Source of the DNA: Avibacterium volantium_A | Lineage (GTDB): Bacteria > Pseudomonadota > Gammaproteobacteria > Enterobacterales > Pasteurellaceae | Reading direction: 5' to 3' | Assembly (NCBI RefSeq): GCF_049366555.1 | Contig: NZ_JBMMGT010000019.1 | Location: 1 to 46,625, forward strand | DNA length: 46,625 nucleotides | Shown: positions 1 to 9,072 of the stretch, piece by piece | Position numbering within the stretch: the first letter of the stretch is position 1 | Layout of the letters: each line of letters starts with the position of its first letter | Notes under the pieces: generated by a model | What the model saw: only the letters and a program-made list of their open reading frames with translations | The model's database searches: none | What the model was told of the DNA's origin: nothing | Position numbers and translations under genes: made by a program

Positions 1-54
1 TAATTTAATGCCAATGATGCCATTTTTTCTCATTGATTCCTAAATTGCTGTTAG

Positions 55-87
55 AAAAAGTGCGGTCAAAAATTACCGCACTTTTTT
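55..87 (-). terminator. recA terminator made of paired uptake signals
   Basis: AAAAAGTGCGGT (55-66) and ACCGCACTTTTTT (75-87) form a 12-bp stem with an 8-nt loop and T-runs on both sides. It sits 22 nt past the recA stop codon. The two arms are uptake signal sequences in inverted orientation, a common terminator design in this family. It could also end transcription entering from the left. Confidence 0.8.
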
Positions 88-109
88 GAAGATGATTTAA
101 TCAAAGGGA

Positions 110-1219
110 TTAAAATTCAGAATCCATTTCTGCAATGTCTTCATTTTGATCCGCTTCAATATCCGCAATGAGAGATTTGTCTGGGTTTGCTAAAAGTTCT
201 TCGCGTAATTTATTTTCTAATTCTTCGGCTTGTTCAGGGTGTTCTGCCAACCATTTCATTGCATTGGCTTTTCCTTGACCAATTTTTTCTCCGTTATAAG
301 AGAACCACGCGCCTGATTTATCAACTAATTTATGTTTTACGCCTAATTCAATTAACTCACCATTGCGTGAAATGCCTTCACCGTAAAGGATTTGGAAATC
401 AACTTGACGGAATGGCGGGGCAACTTTGTTTTTCACCACTTTCACACGAGTTTCGTTACCAATGATTTCATCGCCATTTTTCACCGCACCAGTACGACGA
501 ATATCTAAGCGCACAGAAGAATAGAATTTCAATGCATTACCGCCAGTGGTGGTTTCTGGGTTACCAAACATTACGCCAATTTTCATACGAATTTGGTTGA
601 TGAAAATCACAAGGCAGTTGGAGTTTTTGATTTGTCCGGTGAGTTTACGCAGGGCTTGCGACATTAAACGCGCTTGTAAACCAACGTGCGCATCACCCAT
701 ATCCCCTTCAATTTCTGCTTTTGGCGTAAGGGCGGCTACGGAGTCCACAATCACCACGTCAATCGCACCAGAACGTACCAACGCATCACAAATTTCTAAT
801 GCTTCTTCACCGTTGTCAGGCTGAGAAACAAGCAATTCTTTTACATCAACACCAAGCTTTGCTGCATAAATTGGATCTAAGGCGTGTTCTGCATCAATAA
901 AGGCACAGGTTTTACCTAATTTTTGTGCCTGCGCAATAACTGAAAGGGTTAATGTGGTTTTTCCTGAAGATTCTGGCCCGTAAATTTCTACAATACGTCC
1001 CATTGGTAAACCACCGATACCTAAAGCAATATCTAACCCCAATGAACCTGTGGAAATAGACTCAATATCTAACTCTTGGGTTTCCCCTAATTTCATAATT
1101 GAACCTTTACCAAATTGTTTTTCAATTTGACCTAACGCCGCAGCAAGGGCTTTTTGTTTTTCTTCTTGGGTAGTAATTTGTGGTTTCTCGCTTTTTTTTG
1201 TTTTATCTTCTTTTGCCAT
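110..1219 (-). CDS. recA: Recombinase A
   Basis: RecA is the DNA strand-exchange ATPase and the co-protease that triggers LexA self-cleavage in the SOS response. The 369-residue product shows the Walker A motif GPESSGKTT, the segment VIVDSVAALTPKAEIEGDMGD, the L2 region with NPETTTGGNALKFYSSVRLDIRR and an acidic C-terminus. The reading frame is open up to 1516, but I start at 1219. There ATG follows an AAGGACA ribosome site and the protein opens MAKEDKTKK. The longer version would run through its own promoter. Compared with E. coli RecA (353 residues) there are about 14 extra, lysine-rich residues before the conserved QEEKQKALAAALG segment. It is divergent from mutS. Identification is very secure; the exact start is likely. 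Confidence 0.97.
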   Translation of the reverse strand: MAKEDKTKKSEKPQITTQEEKQKALAAALGQIEKQFGKGSIMKLGETQELDIESISTGSLGLDIALGIGGLPMGRIVEIYGPESSGKTTLTLSVIAQAQKLGKTCAFIDAEHALDPIYAAKLGVDVKELLVSQPDNGEEALEICDALVRSGAIDVVIVDSVAALTPKAEIEGDMGDAHVGLQARLMSQALRKLTGQIKNSNCLVIFINQIRMKIGVMFGNPETTTGGNALKFYSSVRLDIRRTGAVKNGDEIIGNETRVKVVKNKVAPPFRQVDFQILYGEGISRNGELIELGVKHKLVDKSGAWFSYNGEKIGQGKANAMKWLAEHPEQAEELENKLREELLANPDKSLIADIEADQNEDIAEMDSEF

Positions 1220-1259
1220 TTTGCTTGTCCTTATAAATTCATCATCAAAACTGCTGCAT

Positions 1260-1288
1260 AATATAGCTGTATTGATATACAGTATCAA
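1260..1288 (-). promoter_or_regulatory. recA promoter with LexA (SOS) box
   Basis: On the minus strand, -35 TTGATA (1283-1288) and -10 TATATT (1260-1265) are separated by exactly 17 nt. That spacer contains CTGT-N8-ACAG (1267-1282), the LexA box. The arrangement is nearly the same as the E. coli recA promoter, where the SOS box also fills the spacer. The promoter starts transcription roughly 35 nt upstream of the recA ATG and supports the short recA start. Confidence 0.88.
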
Positions 1289-1495
1289 GTAAAATTTTGA
1301 TCTTTTTTCTATTTTGTGAACTGTGTTCCAGATAATACCTTTATCCTTCAAATTAATGAGGTTAAAGGGGGGATCTGCTATTTCAACATACAAAGCTGAT
1401 TCATGAGCTGACAGCAAAATAATTCCTACAGTATCAAATAAGAAAAATTTCGTTATAATTTGTCTAAATTGAAAATAACAGATTGAGCAAACCTG

Positions 1496-4078
1496 ATGAC
1501 TAATTTTGAACAACATACCCCAATGATGCAGCAGTACCTTCGATTGAAAGCAGAAAATCCTGAGATTTTGCTGTTTTATCGAATGGGGGATTTTTATGAA
1601 TTATTTTATGATGATGCAAAAAAAGCGGCGGCATTGTTGGATATTTCCTTGACCAAACGTGGGCAGTCGGCAGGGCAGCCTATTCCTATGGCGGGTGTGC
1701 CTTATCACGCAGTGGAGGGCTATTTAGCGAAATTAGTGCAGCTTGGTGAAAGTGTGGCGATTTGTGAGCAGGTGGGCGATCCGAGTACAACAAAAGGCCC
1801 GGTGGAGCGTCAAATTGTTCGTATTGTTACCCCTGGCACTATTAGTGATGAAGCCTTGCTACCGGAACGGCAAGATAACCTAATTGCAGCGGTTTATCAG
1901 GAAAAAGAGAAATTTGGCTTGGCAACTTTAGATATGGCATCGGGGCGTTTTCAGTTGAGTGAGCCTGCCAGCAAAGAGAGTTTGCAGGCGGAATTACAGC
2001 GTATTCAGCCTGTGGAATTACTTTATTGTGAAGATTTTGAAGATCGTTATTTAATTGAAAATGCAAAGGGATTACGCCGCCGTCCCATTTGGGAATTTGA
2101 ATTAAAAACTGCCATTGAGCAGCTTAATCGTCAATTTGGTACGCAAGATTTACGCGCCTTTGGGGTGGAAAAATCCCCGCTTGGGCTTTGTGCTGCAGGC
2201 TGTTTATTACAATACGCCAAGGAAACTCAGCGCACCGCGTTGCCCCATATTCAAAACATTAGCTTAGTGCAAAATAATGAGAATATTCAATTAGATGCCG
2301 CTACAAGACGAAATTTAGAACTCACCCAAAATCTCACGGGTGGCACAGAGCATACCCTTGCTTCCGTGCTAGACAAATGTGTTACCCCAATGGGAAGCCG
2401 TTTGCTGAAACGTTGGATTCACCAACCGATTCGCGATCGTGAAAAATTAACCTTACGTCAACAAACGATCAATCAAATTTTGCAGCAGGATTTAGTGGCA
2501 GAATTTCAACCGCACTTGCAACAAGTGGGGGATATGGAACGGATTTTAGCGCGTGTGGCATTGCGTTCAGCGCGTCCACGGGATCTCACCCGTTTACGCA
2601 CCGCACTCGCGCAAATTCCTGCGATTCAACACTACCTTAATCAACAACATTGTCCGCAATTTGCTGTATTTTCTCAACAAATTTCCGATTTTTCAGCGCA
2701 ATTAGATTTACTAGAACGTGCGATTATTGAAAATCCCCCTTTATTGATTCGTGATGGCGGCGTGATTGCGGAAGGCTTTAACGCAGAACTTGATGAATGG
2801 CGCTCCCTTTCGGACGGCGCAACCCGCTATTTAGAAGAGCTAGAGCAACGGGAACGAGAAACCACAGGCATTGATAGCCTGAAAATCGGCTTTAATGCGG
2901 TACACGGCTATTATATCCAGATCCCGCAAGGGCAAGCACACAAAGCGCCTATTCATTATGTGCGCCGCCAAACCCTAAAAAATGCAGAACGTTACATTAT
3001 TCCTGAATTAAAAACCTATGAAGATAAAGTGCTGAAAGCCAAAGGCGCGGCGCTTGCGCTGGAAAAGCAGCTTTATGAAGAAATTTTCGATGAATTATTA
3101 CCGCACTTAGGCGCATTACAGCTGGCAAGCCTTGCTTTGGCAGAATTAGATGTGCTAACCAACTTGGCGGAACGGGCTGAAACCCTGAACTATGTTGCGC
3201 CAATCTTTAGCGATGAAATTGGCGTAGATATTCAAAATGGCCGCCACCCTGTGGTGGAACAAGTGTCCAAAAATCCGTTTATTGCCAACCCAGTCAAACT
3301 GAGTGCAGATCGTCATTTATTGATCATAACAGGCCCAAATATGGGGGGAAAAAGCACCTATATGCGTCAAACTGCATTGATCACGCTAATGGCTTATATA
3401 GGATCTTTTGTGCCAGCAGAAAGTGCTATTATCGGCCCGATCGATCGCATTTTCACGCGTATTGGCGCATCAGATGATCTGGCTTCAGGTCGTTCAACCT
3501 TTATGGTCGAAATGACGGAAATGGCGAACATTTTACATCAAGCTACCGCAAACAGTTTAGTGCTTATTGATGAAATTGGGCGCGGCACGTCCACCTATGA
3601 CGGGCTTTCCCTTGCTTGGGCCTGTGCGGAATGGCTTGCGCAAAAAGTACGTTCACTCACCTTATTTGCCACACATTATTTTGAGCTGACCGTTTTGCCT
3701 GAGCAGTTGAAAGGCATTGTCAACGTGCATTTAGACGCGGTGGAACATAACGACACCATCGCCTTTATGCACGCAGTGCAAGAAGGTGCGGCAAGTAAAA
3801 GTTACGGCTTGGCGGTGGCGGCATTGGCTGGCGTTCCCCAATCGGTGATTAAACTCGCTAAACAAAAACTGGCGCAGTTAGAAAAATTCTCCCAACAAAA
3901 CAATCAGTTAAATGCAGAAGCAATGCAACAACAAGGGCAGGGCGAGCTGTTGTTAATGGAAGAAAACGAGCAGAAAGATGCGCTTTGGCAGATGATTGAA
4001 AATCTTGATCCTGATGAAATGAGTCCGAAGCAGGCGCTTGCTTATTTATATCAATTAAAGAAAATGCAACGCGGATAG
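1496..4078 (+). CDS. mutS: DNA mismatch repair protein MutS
   Basis: MutS binds mismatches and starts methyl-directed repair with MutL. The product has 860 residues, the usual length (E. coli 853). The mismatch-reading Phe-Tyr-Glu is at residues 33-35 in the segment GDFYELF. The C-terminal ATPase shows Walker A GPNMGGKST (about residue 612), the signature-like segment DDLASGRSTF and Walker B LVLIDEIGRGTST. The ribosome site is weak. A possible -10 TATAAT lies at 1454-1459. The gene is divergent from recA, as in several Pasteurellaceae. The reading frame is intact, so there is no sign of a mutator allele. Confidence 0.98.
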   Translation: MTNFEQHTPMMQQYLRLKAENPEILLFYRMGDFYELFYDDAKKAAALLDISLTKRGQSAGQPIPMAGVPYHAVEGYLAKLVQLGESVAICEQVGDPSTTKGPVERQIVRIVTPGTISDEALLPERQDNLIAAVYQEKEKFGLATLDMASGRFQLSEPASKESLQAELQRIQPVELLYCEDFEDRYLIENAKGLRRRPIWEFELKTAIEQLNRQFGTQDLRAFGVEKSPLGLCAAGCLLQYAKETQRTALPHIQNISLVQNNENIQLDAATRRNLELTQNLTGGTEHTLASVLDKCVTPMGSRLLKRWIHQPIRDREKLTLRQQTINQILQQDLVAEFQPHLQQVGDMERILARVALRSARPRDLTRLRTALAQIPAIQHYLNQQHCPQFAVFSQQISDFSAQLDLLERAIIENPPLLIRDGGVIAEGFNAELDEWRSLSDGATRYLEELEQRERETTGIDSLKIGFNAVHGYYIQIPQGQAHKAPIHYVRRQTLKNAERYIIPELKTYEDKVLKAKGAALALEKQLYEEIFDELLPHLGALQLASLALAELDVLTNLAERAETLNYVAPIFSDEIGVDIQNGRHPVVEQVSKNPFIANPVKLSADRHLLIITGPNMGGKSTYMRQTALITLMAYIGSFVPAESAIIGPIDRIFTRIGASDDLASGRSTFMVEMTEMANILHQATANSLVLIDEIGRGTSTYDGLSLAWACAEWLAQKVRSLTLFATHYFELTVLPEQLKGIVNVHLDAVEHNDTIAFMHAVQEGAASKSYGLAVAALAGVPQSVIKLAKQKLAQLEKFSQQNNQLNAEAMQQQGQGELLLMEENEQKDALWQMIENLDPDEMSPKQALAYLYQLKKMQRG

Positions 4079-4082
4079 AAAA

Positions 4083-4105
4083 ACCGCTCTTTTATAAAGA
4101 GCGGT
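4083..4105 (-). terminator. Terminator between convergent mutS and UPF0114 gene
   Basis: ACCGCTCTT (4083-4091) pairs with AAGAGCGGT (4097-4105) across a 5-nt loop. On the minus strand the stem is followed by TTTTTC, so it best fits the end of the minus-strand UPF0114 gene. The plus-strand exit from mutS has no clear T-run. Confidence 0.75.
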
Positions 4106-4112
4106 GGAAAAA

Positions 4113-4649
4113 TTAATGATTTTTATGACTTGTGCTGTATAAAATTTTATCCGTATAAGCCATTGCGATGGCGGAAACCAAAAAGCCTAAATGAAGCAAT
4201 AATTGCCACATCATCGTTTTTTCTGGCATATTTGCTGCATTCACGAACGTTTGTAGCATATGGATAGATGAAATACTGATGATCGACATAGAAAGTTTCA
4301 CTTTCAACACAGAAGCATTAACGTGGCTCAACCATTCAGGCTCGTCTGGGTGCCCTTCGGTATGCAGCTTGGAAACGAAAATTTCGTAACCGCCAACGAT
4401 CACCATTACCAATAAATTCGCAATCATCACTACATCAATCAAATTCAGCACAGAAAGCATAATGGCGTTGGAATCCAACTCTTGCAGATTGGTGATGAGT
4501 TCCCATAGGGATTTCATAAATTTATAGGCGTAAATGCCTTGCACCACGATCAGACCAAGATAAATCGGCAGTTGTAGCCAACGGCTGGCGAAAATAATCT
4601 GACTAAATAATGTGGGGGTTTTGTATTTAGTTGAAGACGAATGTTGCAT
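4113..4649 (-). CDS. yqhA: UPF0114 family inner-membrane protein (YqhA-like)
   Basis: A 178-residue membrane protein of the UPF0114 (YqhA, TIGR00645) family, whose function is not known. Four hydrophobic stretches are visible, at about residues 24-45, 62-85, 118-135 and 145-165. The conserved family segment with VIVGGYEIFVSKL follows the second. It begins 79 nt after rmuC ends, on the same strand, so the two may be co-transcribed. The start ATG at 4649 opens MQHSSSTKYK. The family call rests on the whole pattern; no role can be given. Confidence 0.85.
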   Translation of the reverse strand: MQHSSSTKYKTPTLFSQIIFASRWLQLPIYLGLIVVQGIYAYKFMKSLWELITNLQELDSNAIMLSVLNLIDVVMIANLLVMVIVGGYEIFVSKLHTEGHPDEPEWLSHVNASVLKVKLSMSIISISSIHMLQTFVNAANMPEKTMMWQLLLHLGFLVSAIAMAYTDKILYSTSHKNH

Positions 4650-4728
4650 AAATGTCCTATTTTTCTATTTCTAATGTTGTTCTCTTTTCATTAATGGGCG
4701 CTGAAATTACCTGTTTTTCGGCAAAATA

Positions 4729-6348
4729 TCAATGCTTTTCCTGTTCAATTTGTTCTGCTGAAATGGCGCTTAATTTGGCTAAATCAAGGTCATTATGCAG
4801 CAATTCCACCTGTGGCATCACTTTGTTAGCTTTGGCAGAAAAATCTTTAAATCGTTCAATTTTTCCTGCTAAACCTTGTTGCCCGGCAAAGGCAGTAACC
4901 GCGTGATTATAATGCCCGCTCACGGTTGCCAAACTGTTACCCAGTTTCGCCAACCGCTCCGCCACCAAGCACATTTGGTTATAAATATCCCCTGCCTTAC
5001 CGCTAATTTCACGCGCCTCTGCATTACCGCGCTCAATGCGCCATAGGTTTGCCACGGTGCGTAAAATCGGCATTAAGGTGGTGTGCGACACTAAAATGAC
5101 GTTCTTTTCATAGGCATAATTAAACAAATTGCTGTCCTGTTTCATTGCCTCAATATAAGCAGGCTCAACGGCGATGAACATCAGCACAAAATTTGGGCTA
5201 TGCACACCAATTAAATTGCTGTAATCCTTGCGCGAAAGCTCATCAATATGATTTTTAATCGCCTTGTGATGCTCACGCAAAAATTGTTGCTGGGCTTGCT
5301 CATTGTCAGCACTCACCGCATTTTCATAGGCAACTAAAGACATTTTGCTGTCAATAATCAAATGTTTATTATCCGGCAAATACACCACAAAATCTGGATA
5401 ATTGGATTTGCTCTCTGCATTACGGAAATGATCTTGTGCTTTATAATGATCATTTTCCACCAAACCGGCTAATTGCAAGGCGCGCTCAAGCTGAATTTCA
5501 CCCCAGTTGCCGAGGGTTTTCTTTTCCCCTTTTAAGGCAGAAGTGAGATTATTCGCTTCTTGCGACATCGCAAGCCCCACATCTAGCACTTTTTTAATTT
5601 CACTTTCAAGGCTGGCGTTGCCTTTTAAGGATTCCGAATGAATTTCATTCACCCGTTTTTGGAAGCCTTCGATTTGCTCGCGGAATGGCTTTAACAAGGC
5701 ATCAAGGCTGGCTTGATTGGTTTGATCGAATTTCTGGCTCTTTTCTTCCAAAATACGATTTGCTAAATTTTGAAATTCAACGCTAAGCTGTTGTTTCGTT
5801 TTAACAAAATCTTCTTGTTGCTGAGTAAAATGTTTTTCTTTTTCGCCAAGACTCGTTTTTAGTTCGGTGAGTTGCTGCAAAAGTGCGGTGGATTTTTCGC
5901 TTAAATCTGCATAATCCTGCTGCTTACTTTTTAATTCGGTACGCGTTTGATTAAGCTGATTTTGCAAGCTATGCACCTGCGCCGTGGCAATCCCAAATTG
6001 CTCTTTAAGGCTGGTAATTTTCTCGGCAATATTGCTGTGGCGCGCTTGTTCTTCGTCCAATTCTTGTTGCAAATAATGGATTTTCTCATCGCGTTCATTG
6101 AGCCTTGTTTGCAATCCTTCCGCGCGTGTTTGTGCTTTCACGCTTTCTTGTTCAAGCTGATAACGCAGCTGCGACAAGGTTTCATATTTATCTAATAACT
6201 GGTTAAAATCATTGATATTTTTATTCAGTTCTTGCGCGAGTTGCTGTTTATCACGTTGATGTTTGGTGCTAATAAAAAACAGCACAAGGCACAAAATAAG
6301 CAATGAGATGGCAACGCCTAGCCATTGAGATTGAGTGAGTTCGATCAT
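4729..6348 (-). CDS. rmuC: DNA recombination protein RmuC
   Basis: RmuC is a membrane-anchored, coiled-coil protein with a nuclease-like C-terminal domain. In E. coli it lowers recombination at inverted repeats. The 539-residue product has one N-terminal membrane helix (about residues 6-28), a long Gln/Glu/Lys-rich coiled coil (about 30-200) and the RmuC domain with TLGNWGEIQLERAL and LIIDSKMSL. I use the internal ATG at 6348 (protein opens MIELTQSQW) because AAGGAAAAC lies just upstream. The frame extends seven codons further without a ribosome site. It is divergent from maf. Confidence 0.93.
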   Translation of the reverse strand: MIELTQSQWLGVAISLLILCLVLFFISTKHQRDKQQLAQELNKNINDFNQLLDKYETLSQLRYQLEQESVKAQTRAEGLQTRLNERDEKIHYLQQELDEEQARHSNIAEKITSLKEQFGIATAQVHSLQNQLNQTRTELKSKQQDYADLSEKSTALLQQLTELKTSLGEKEKHFTQQQEDFVKTKQQLSVEFQNLANRILEEKSQKFDQTNQASLDALLKPFREQIEGFQKRVNEIHSESLKGNASLESEIKKVLDVGLAMSQEANNLTSALKGEKKTLGNWGEIQLERALQLAGLVENDHYKAQDHFRNAESKSNYPDFVVYLPDNKHLIIDSKMSLVAYENAVSADNEQAQQQFLREHHKAIKNHIDELSRKDYSNLIGVHSPNFVLMFIAVEPAYIEAMKQDSNLFNYAYEKNVILVSHTTLMPILRTVANLWRIERGNAEAREISGKAGDIYNQMCLVAERLAKLGNSLATVSGHYNHAVTAFAGQQGLAGKIERFKDFSAKANKVMPQVELLHNDLDLAKLSAISAEQIEQEKH

Positions 6349-6373
6349 TGTTTTCCTTAAAATTAACAAAATT

Positions 6374-6431
6374 TACCCCGCACTTTCCGCTAAATTTTCT
6401 CGTTCCAAAGTGCAGTGGCTCAAAGTGCGGT
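6374..6431. repeat. Cluster of three uptake-signal copies between rmuC and maf
   Basis: Three uptake-signal-like 10-mers lie within 60 bp of the divergent rmuC-maf region. They are an inverted degenerate copy CCCGCACTTT (6377-6386), a one-mismatch copy AAAGTGCAGT (6407-6416) and an exact copy AAAGTGCGGT (6422-6431). The first can pair with either of the others. Two TATAAT hexamers (6461-6466 and 6471-6476) follow and may be -10 elements for maf. Confidence 0.6.
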
Positions 6432-6503
6432 GGATTTTTCAGATGAAATCTTTGCGGAACTATAATAAAGTATAATGCAATTTTGGTTTAATCAGCGGAA
6501 AAA

Positions 6504-7127
6504 ATGACAACACAACCACAACTTTATCTAGCTTCGCAAAGCCCGCGCCGTTTACAGCTGTTACAACAGTTGGGATTGAAGGTGGAAATCTTCAATGCGG
6601 ATATTGATGAAACCCCGAAAGCTGATGAGCAGCCAGCAGATTATGTACGCAGAATGGCGCAAGAGAAAAATCACGCCGCCCGTCAACAGCTTGAAAAACT
6701 GGCCAATTTTGCACCGCACTTACCCATATTGTCCGCAGACACTAGCGTGGTGTGCAATGGGCAAATTCTAGGCAAGCCACAAAATCACGCTCAAGCCGCG
6801 CAAATGCTGCGCTTGCTTTCCGGCAGAACGCATCAAGTGCTAACCGCGGTGTGTGTCAGCTTGCCCGATCAAAAACATAGCCTTGTGCAAACCAGCCAAG
6901 TAACCTTTAAGCCTTTGACAGAACAAGAAATTTCCGCTTATATCCGCACCGGTGAGCCAATGGATAAAGCAGGCGCTTATGGCATTCAAGGTGTGGGCGG
7001 CATCTTTATTTCTCATATTGAAGGCAGTTTCAGCGGTGTGATGGGCTTGCCCGTGTTTGAAACGGCGGAGTTGCTGCGTCAAGTTGGGGTCGATCTATTC
7101 AGTTCAAGTGAGCAATGCAATGAGTAA
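6504..7127 (+). CDS. maf: Maf-type nucleoside triphosphate pyrophosphatase (YhdE-like)
   Basis: A 207-residue Maf/Ham1-fold protein predicted to hydrolyse non-canonical or surplus nucleotides such as dTTP and UTP to the monophosphate. The N-terminal signature SASQSPRR-type loop appears as LASQSPRRLQLL. It is followed by the acidic DIDETP segment, the SADTSVV aspartate motif and the KAGAYGIQG segment. This set matches the YhdE branch rather than YceF. It is the first gene of a close-packed group: its last 8 nt overlap the start of yrdD. The DNA has several uptake signals. Confidence 0.92.
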   Translation: MTTQPQLYLASQSPRRLQLLQQLGLKVEIFNADIDETPKADEQPADYVRRMAQEKNHAARQQLEKLANFAPHLPILSADTSVVCNGQILGKPQNHAQAAQMLRLLSGRTHQVLTAVCVSLPDQKHSLVQTSQVTFKPLTEQEISAYIRTGEPMDKAGAYGIQGVGGIFISHIEGSFSGVMGLPVFETAELLRQVGVDLFSSSEQCNE

Positions 7128-7683
7128 AAGCCTATTCCAAGCCACCAAGCACGAAGAACATTGCCCACAATGTGGCGCGTTGCTGCAAATTAAAAAGGGC
7201 AAAAAAGGCTTATTTTTAGGCTGCAGCGCCTATCCGCAATGCGATTTTATCAAGCCATTACAGCCCGTTCACGAAACCAAAGTATTGAAAGGCTTAGATC
7301 AACATTGTCCAAAGTGCGGTCATTTTTTGCAATTAAAACAAGGGCAATTTGGTATGTTCATCGGGTGCAGCGATTATCCGCACTGTGATTATATCGTTCA
7401 CGAGCAACTTGAACCTGAGCAAGCGCATTTGCCTTGCCCTGCTTGTGGCAAAGGCCATCTTGTACCGCGTCGTGGACGCCAAGGCAAGGTTTTTTACGGC
7501 TGCGATCAATTTCCAAAATGCAAATTCACCCTTGCCAGCCAGCCCTATGCCGTGCCTTGTCCGCAATGCGCGTACCCCATTAGCACGCTGAAAAAAGAAG
7601 AAAAAACCGACCGCACTTTGCGTCGCACTTGGTTGTGCGCCAACAAGGCGTGCCGTCATCAATTTGAAACAGACAATGAATAA
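7120..7683 (+). CDS. yrdD: Topoisomerase-type zinc-finger protein YrdD
   Basis: A 187-residue protein made of repeated four-cysteine zinc ribbons like the C-terminal fingers of DNA topoisomerase I. The cysteine pairs CPQC...GCSAYPQC, CPKC...GCSDYPHC, CPAC...GCDQFPKC and CPQC...CANKAC give four fingers. It probably binds single-stranded DNA or RNA; its role is not established. I use ATG 7120 (opens MSKSLFQATK), which overlaps the maf stop as AATGAGTAA. An upstream in-frame start at 7057 would add 21 unrelated residues. In E. coli yrdD also precedes tsaC and aroE, so the order is conserved. Confidence 0.9.
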   Translation: MSKSLFQATKHEEHCPQCGALLQIKKGKKGLFLGCSAYPQCDFIKPLQPVHETKVLKGLDQHCPKCGHFLQLKQGQFGMFIGCSDYPHCDYIVHEQLEPEQAHLPCPACGKGHLVPRRGRQGKVFYGCDQFPKCKFTLASQPYAVPCPQCAYPISTLKKEEKTDRTLRRTWLCANKACRHQFETDNE

Positions 7684-8239
7684 CCAACAGAATGTGGCTC
7701 AACTGGTTGAGCAATTAAAACAAAATGAAGTTATCGCCTATCCCACTGAAGCGGTGTTTGGCTTGGGGTGTAATCCATTGAGTGAAAGTGCGGTGCAAAA
7801 ATTATTAGTTTTAAAACAGCGCCCTGTGCAAAAAGGCTTGATTTTAATTGCGCCAAGTTTGGATTTTCTGCGGCCTTTTATCGATGAACGCCAGCTTTCC
7901 GAACAGCACTGGCAGCGCTTAAACGCCCATTATGATCGCCCGACCACTTGGGTTGTGCCAGCAAAAGCCGATACGCCAAAATTTCTCACAGGGCAATTTT
8001 CTACCATTGCCGTGCGCATCAGCGATCACCCTGCGGTAAAACTGCTTTGCGAACAGGCAGGCTTTGCGCTCACCTCCACCAGTGCCAACTTAACCGGCTT
8101 GCCACCTTGCCGTACCGCTTGCGAGGTGAAAGCCCAGTTTGGGCAAGACTTCCCCGTGTTAGAAATGGCGGTGGGTGGAGCGAATAATCCCTCTGAAATA
8201 CGGGATCTTTTTACACAACAGCTTTTCCGTCAAGGTTAA
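7676..8239 (+). CDS. tsaC: Threonylcarbamoyl-AMP synthase TsaC
   Basis: TsaC (YrdC/Sua5 family) makes threonylcarbamoyl-AMP from threonine, bicarbonate and ATP for the t6A37 modification of ANN-decoding tRNAs. The 187 residues include YPTEAVFGLGCNP, the basic segment VLKQRPVQKG and the STSANLTG motif of the nucleotide site. I choose ATG 7676, which overlaps the yrdD stop as AATGAATAA. A TTG four codons earlier is also possible. The YrdC domain stands alone with no Sua5 extension, as in other gammaproteobacteria. Confidence 0.95.
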   Translation: MNNQQNVAQLVEQLKQNEVIAYPTEAVFGLGCNPLSESAVQKLLVLKQRPVQKGLILIAPSLDFLRPFIDERQLSEQHWQRLNAHYDRPTTWVVPAKADTPKFLTGQFSTIAVRISDHPAVKLLCEQAGFALTSTSANLTGLPPCRTACEVKAQFGQDFPVLEMAVGGANNPSEIRDLFTQQLFRQG

Positions 8240-8251
8240 TAAGGATTTTTT

Positions 8252-9055
8252 ATGGATAAATATGCGGTTTGGGGCAACCCCATTGCACAAAGCAAATCCC
8301 CACAAATTCATCGCATTTTTGCTGAGCAAACCCAGCAAAATTTAGACTATGTCGCAATACTCGGTGATGAGCAACATTTTGAACAGCAACTGCTTGCCTT
8401 TTTTGCTGAAGGGGCGAAAGGCTGCAACATCACTGCGCCATTTAAAGAGCGCGCCTTTAGTCTTGCCGATCAACACAGCGAACGTTGCTTGCTGGCAGGC
8501 GCTTGTAATACGCTAAAAAAACTCGCCGATGGTACGCTTTATGCGGATAACACGGACGGCGCTGGGCTGGTGAGCGATTTACAGCGTTTAGGCTGGCTCA
8601 AACCGCAACAATCCGTGCTGATTTTAGGTGCAGGTGGCGCAACCAAAGGCGTGTTATTTCCCTTATTGCAGGCGGAGCAAACTATTCTTGTGGCCAACCG
8701 CACCTTAGCCAAAGCCACAGAATTGGCGGAAAAATTCAGCGCCTACGGCAATATTCAAGGCTGCACCCTTGCCGACATTCCCGTGCAAAAGTTTGATCTC
8801 ATCATCAATGCCACTTCACTCGGCTTACAAGGCAAAACCGTGGCGATTGAGCCAATCCTTTTGCAACAAGCTGGCGCGGTGTACGATATGCAATACAGCA
8901 AAGGCACAGACACGCCATTTATTGCCCTCGCCAAACAACAAGGCGCACAACATTACAGCGATGGCTTCGGAATGCTAGTCGGCCAAGCCGCCCACGCCTT
9001 TTATTTATGGCGAGGGATAATGCCTGATGTGACACCTCTGCTTGATGGACTTTAA
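8252..9055 (+). CDS. aroE: Shikimate dehydrogenase
   Basis: AroE reduces 3-dehydroshikimate to shikimate with NADPH in aromatic amino acid synthesis. The 267 residues show the substrate loop NPIAQSKSPQIH, the catalytic lysine in NITAPFKE, the aspartate in ADNTDGAGLVSDL and the dinucleotide loop GAGGATKGV. An AAGGA ribosome site lies 8 nt before ATG. It is the last gene of maf-yrdD-tsaC-aroE and is followed by a strong terminator. Confidence 0.97.
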   Translation: MDKYAVWGNPIAQSKSPQIHRIFAEQTQQNLDYVAILGDEQHFEQQLLAFFAEGAKGCNITAPFKERAFSLADQHSERCLLAGACNTLKKLADGTLYADNTDGAGLVSDLQRLGWLKPQQSVLILGAGGATKGVLFPLLQAEQTILVANRTLAKATELAEKFSAYGNIQGCTLADIPVQKFDLIINATSLGLQGKTVAIEPILLQQAGAVYDMQYSKGTDTPFIALAKQQGAQHYSDGFGMLVGQAAHAFYLWRGIMPDVTPLLDGL

Positions 9056-9072
9056 TCTGATCTCACTCCAAT

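Noticed and set aside
1220..1516. Upstream extension of the recA frame to a 468-residue protein
   Set aside because: It crosses the SOS promoter and LexA box, overlaps the start of mutS and has no RecA similarity; the ATG at 1219 has a proper ribosome site.
7664..7675. TTG start for tsaC four codons upstream
   Set aside because: The ATG at 7676 repeats the overlap design of the previous junction and is the more usual start.
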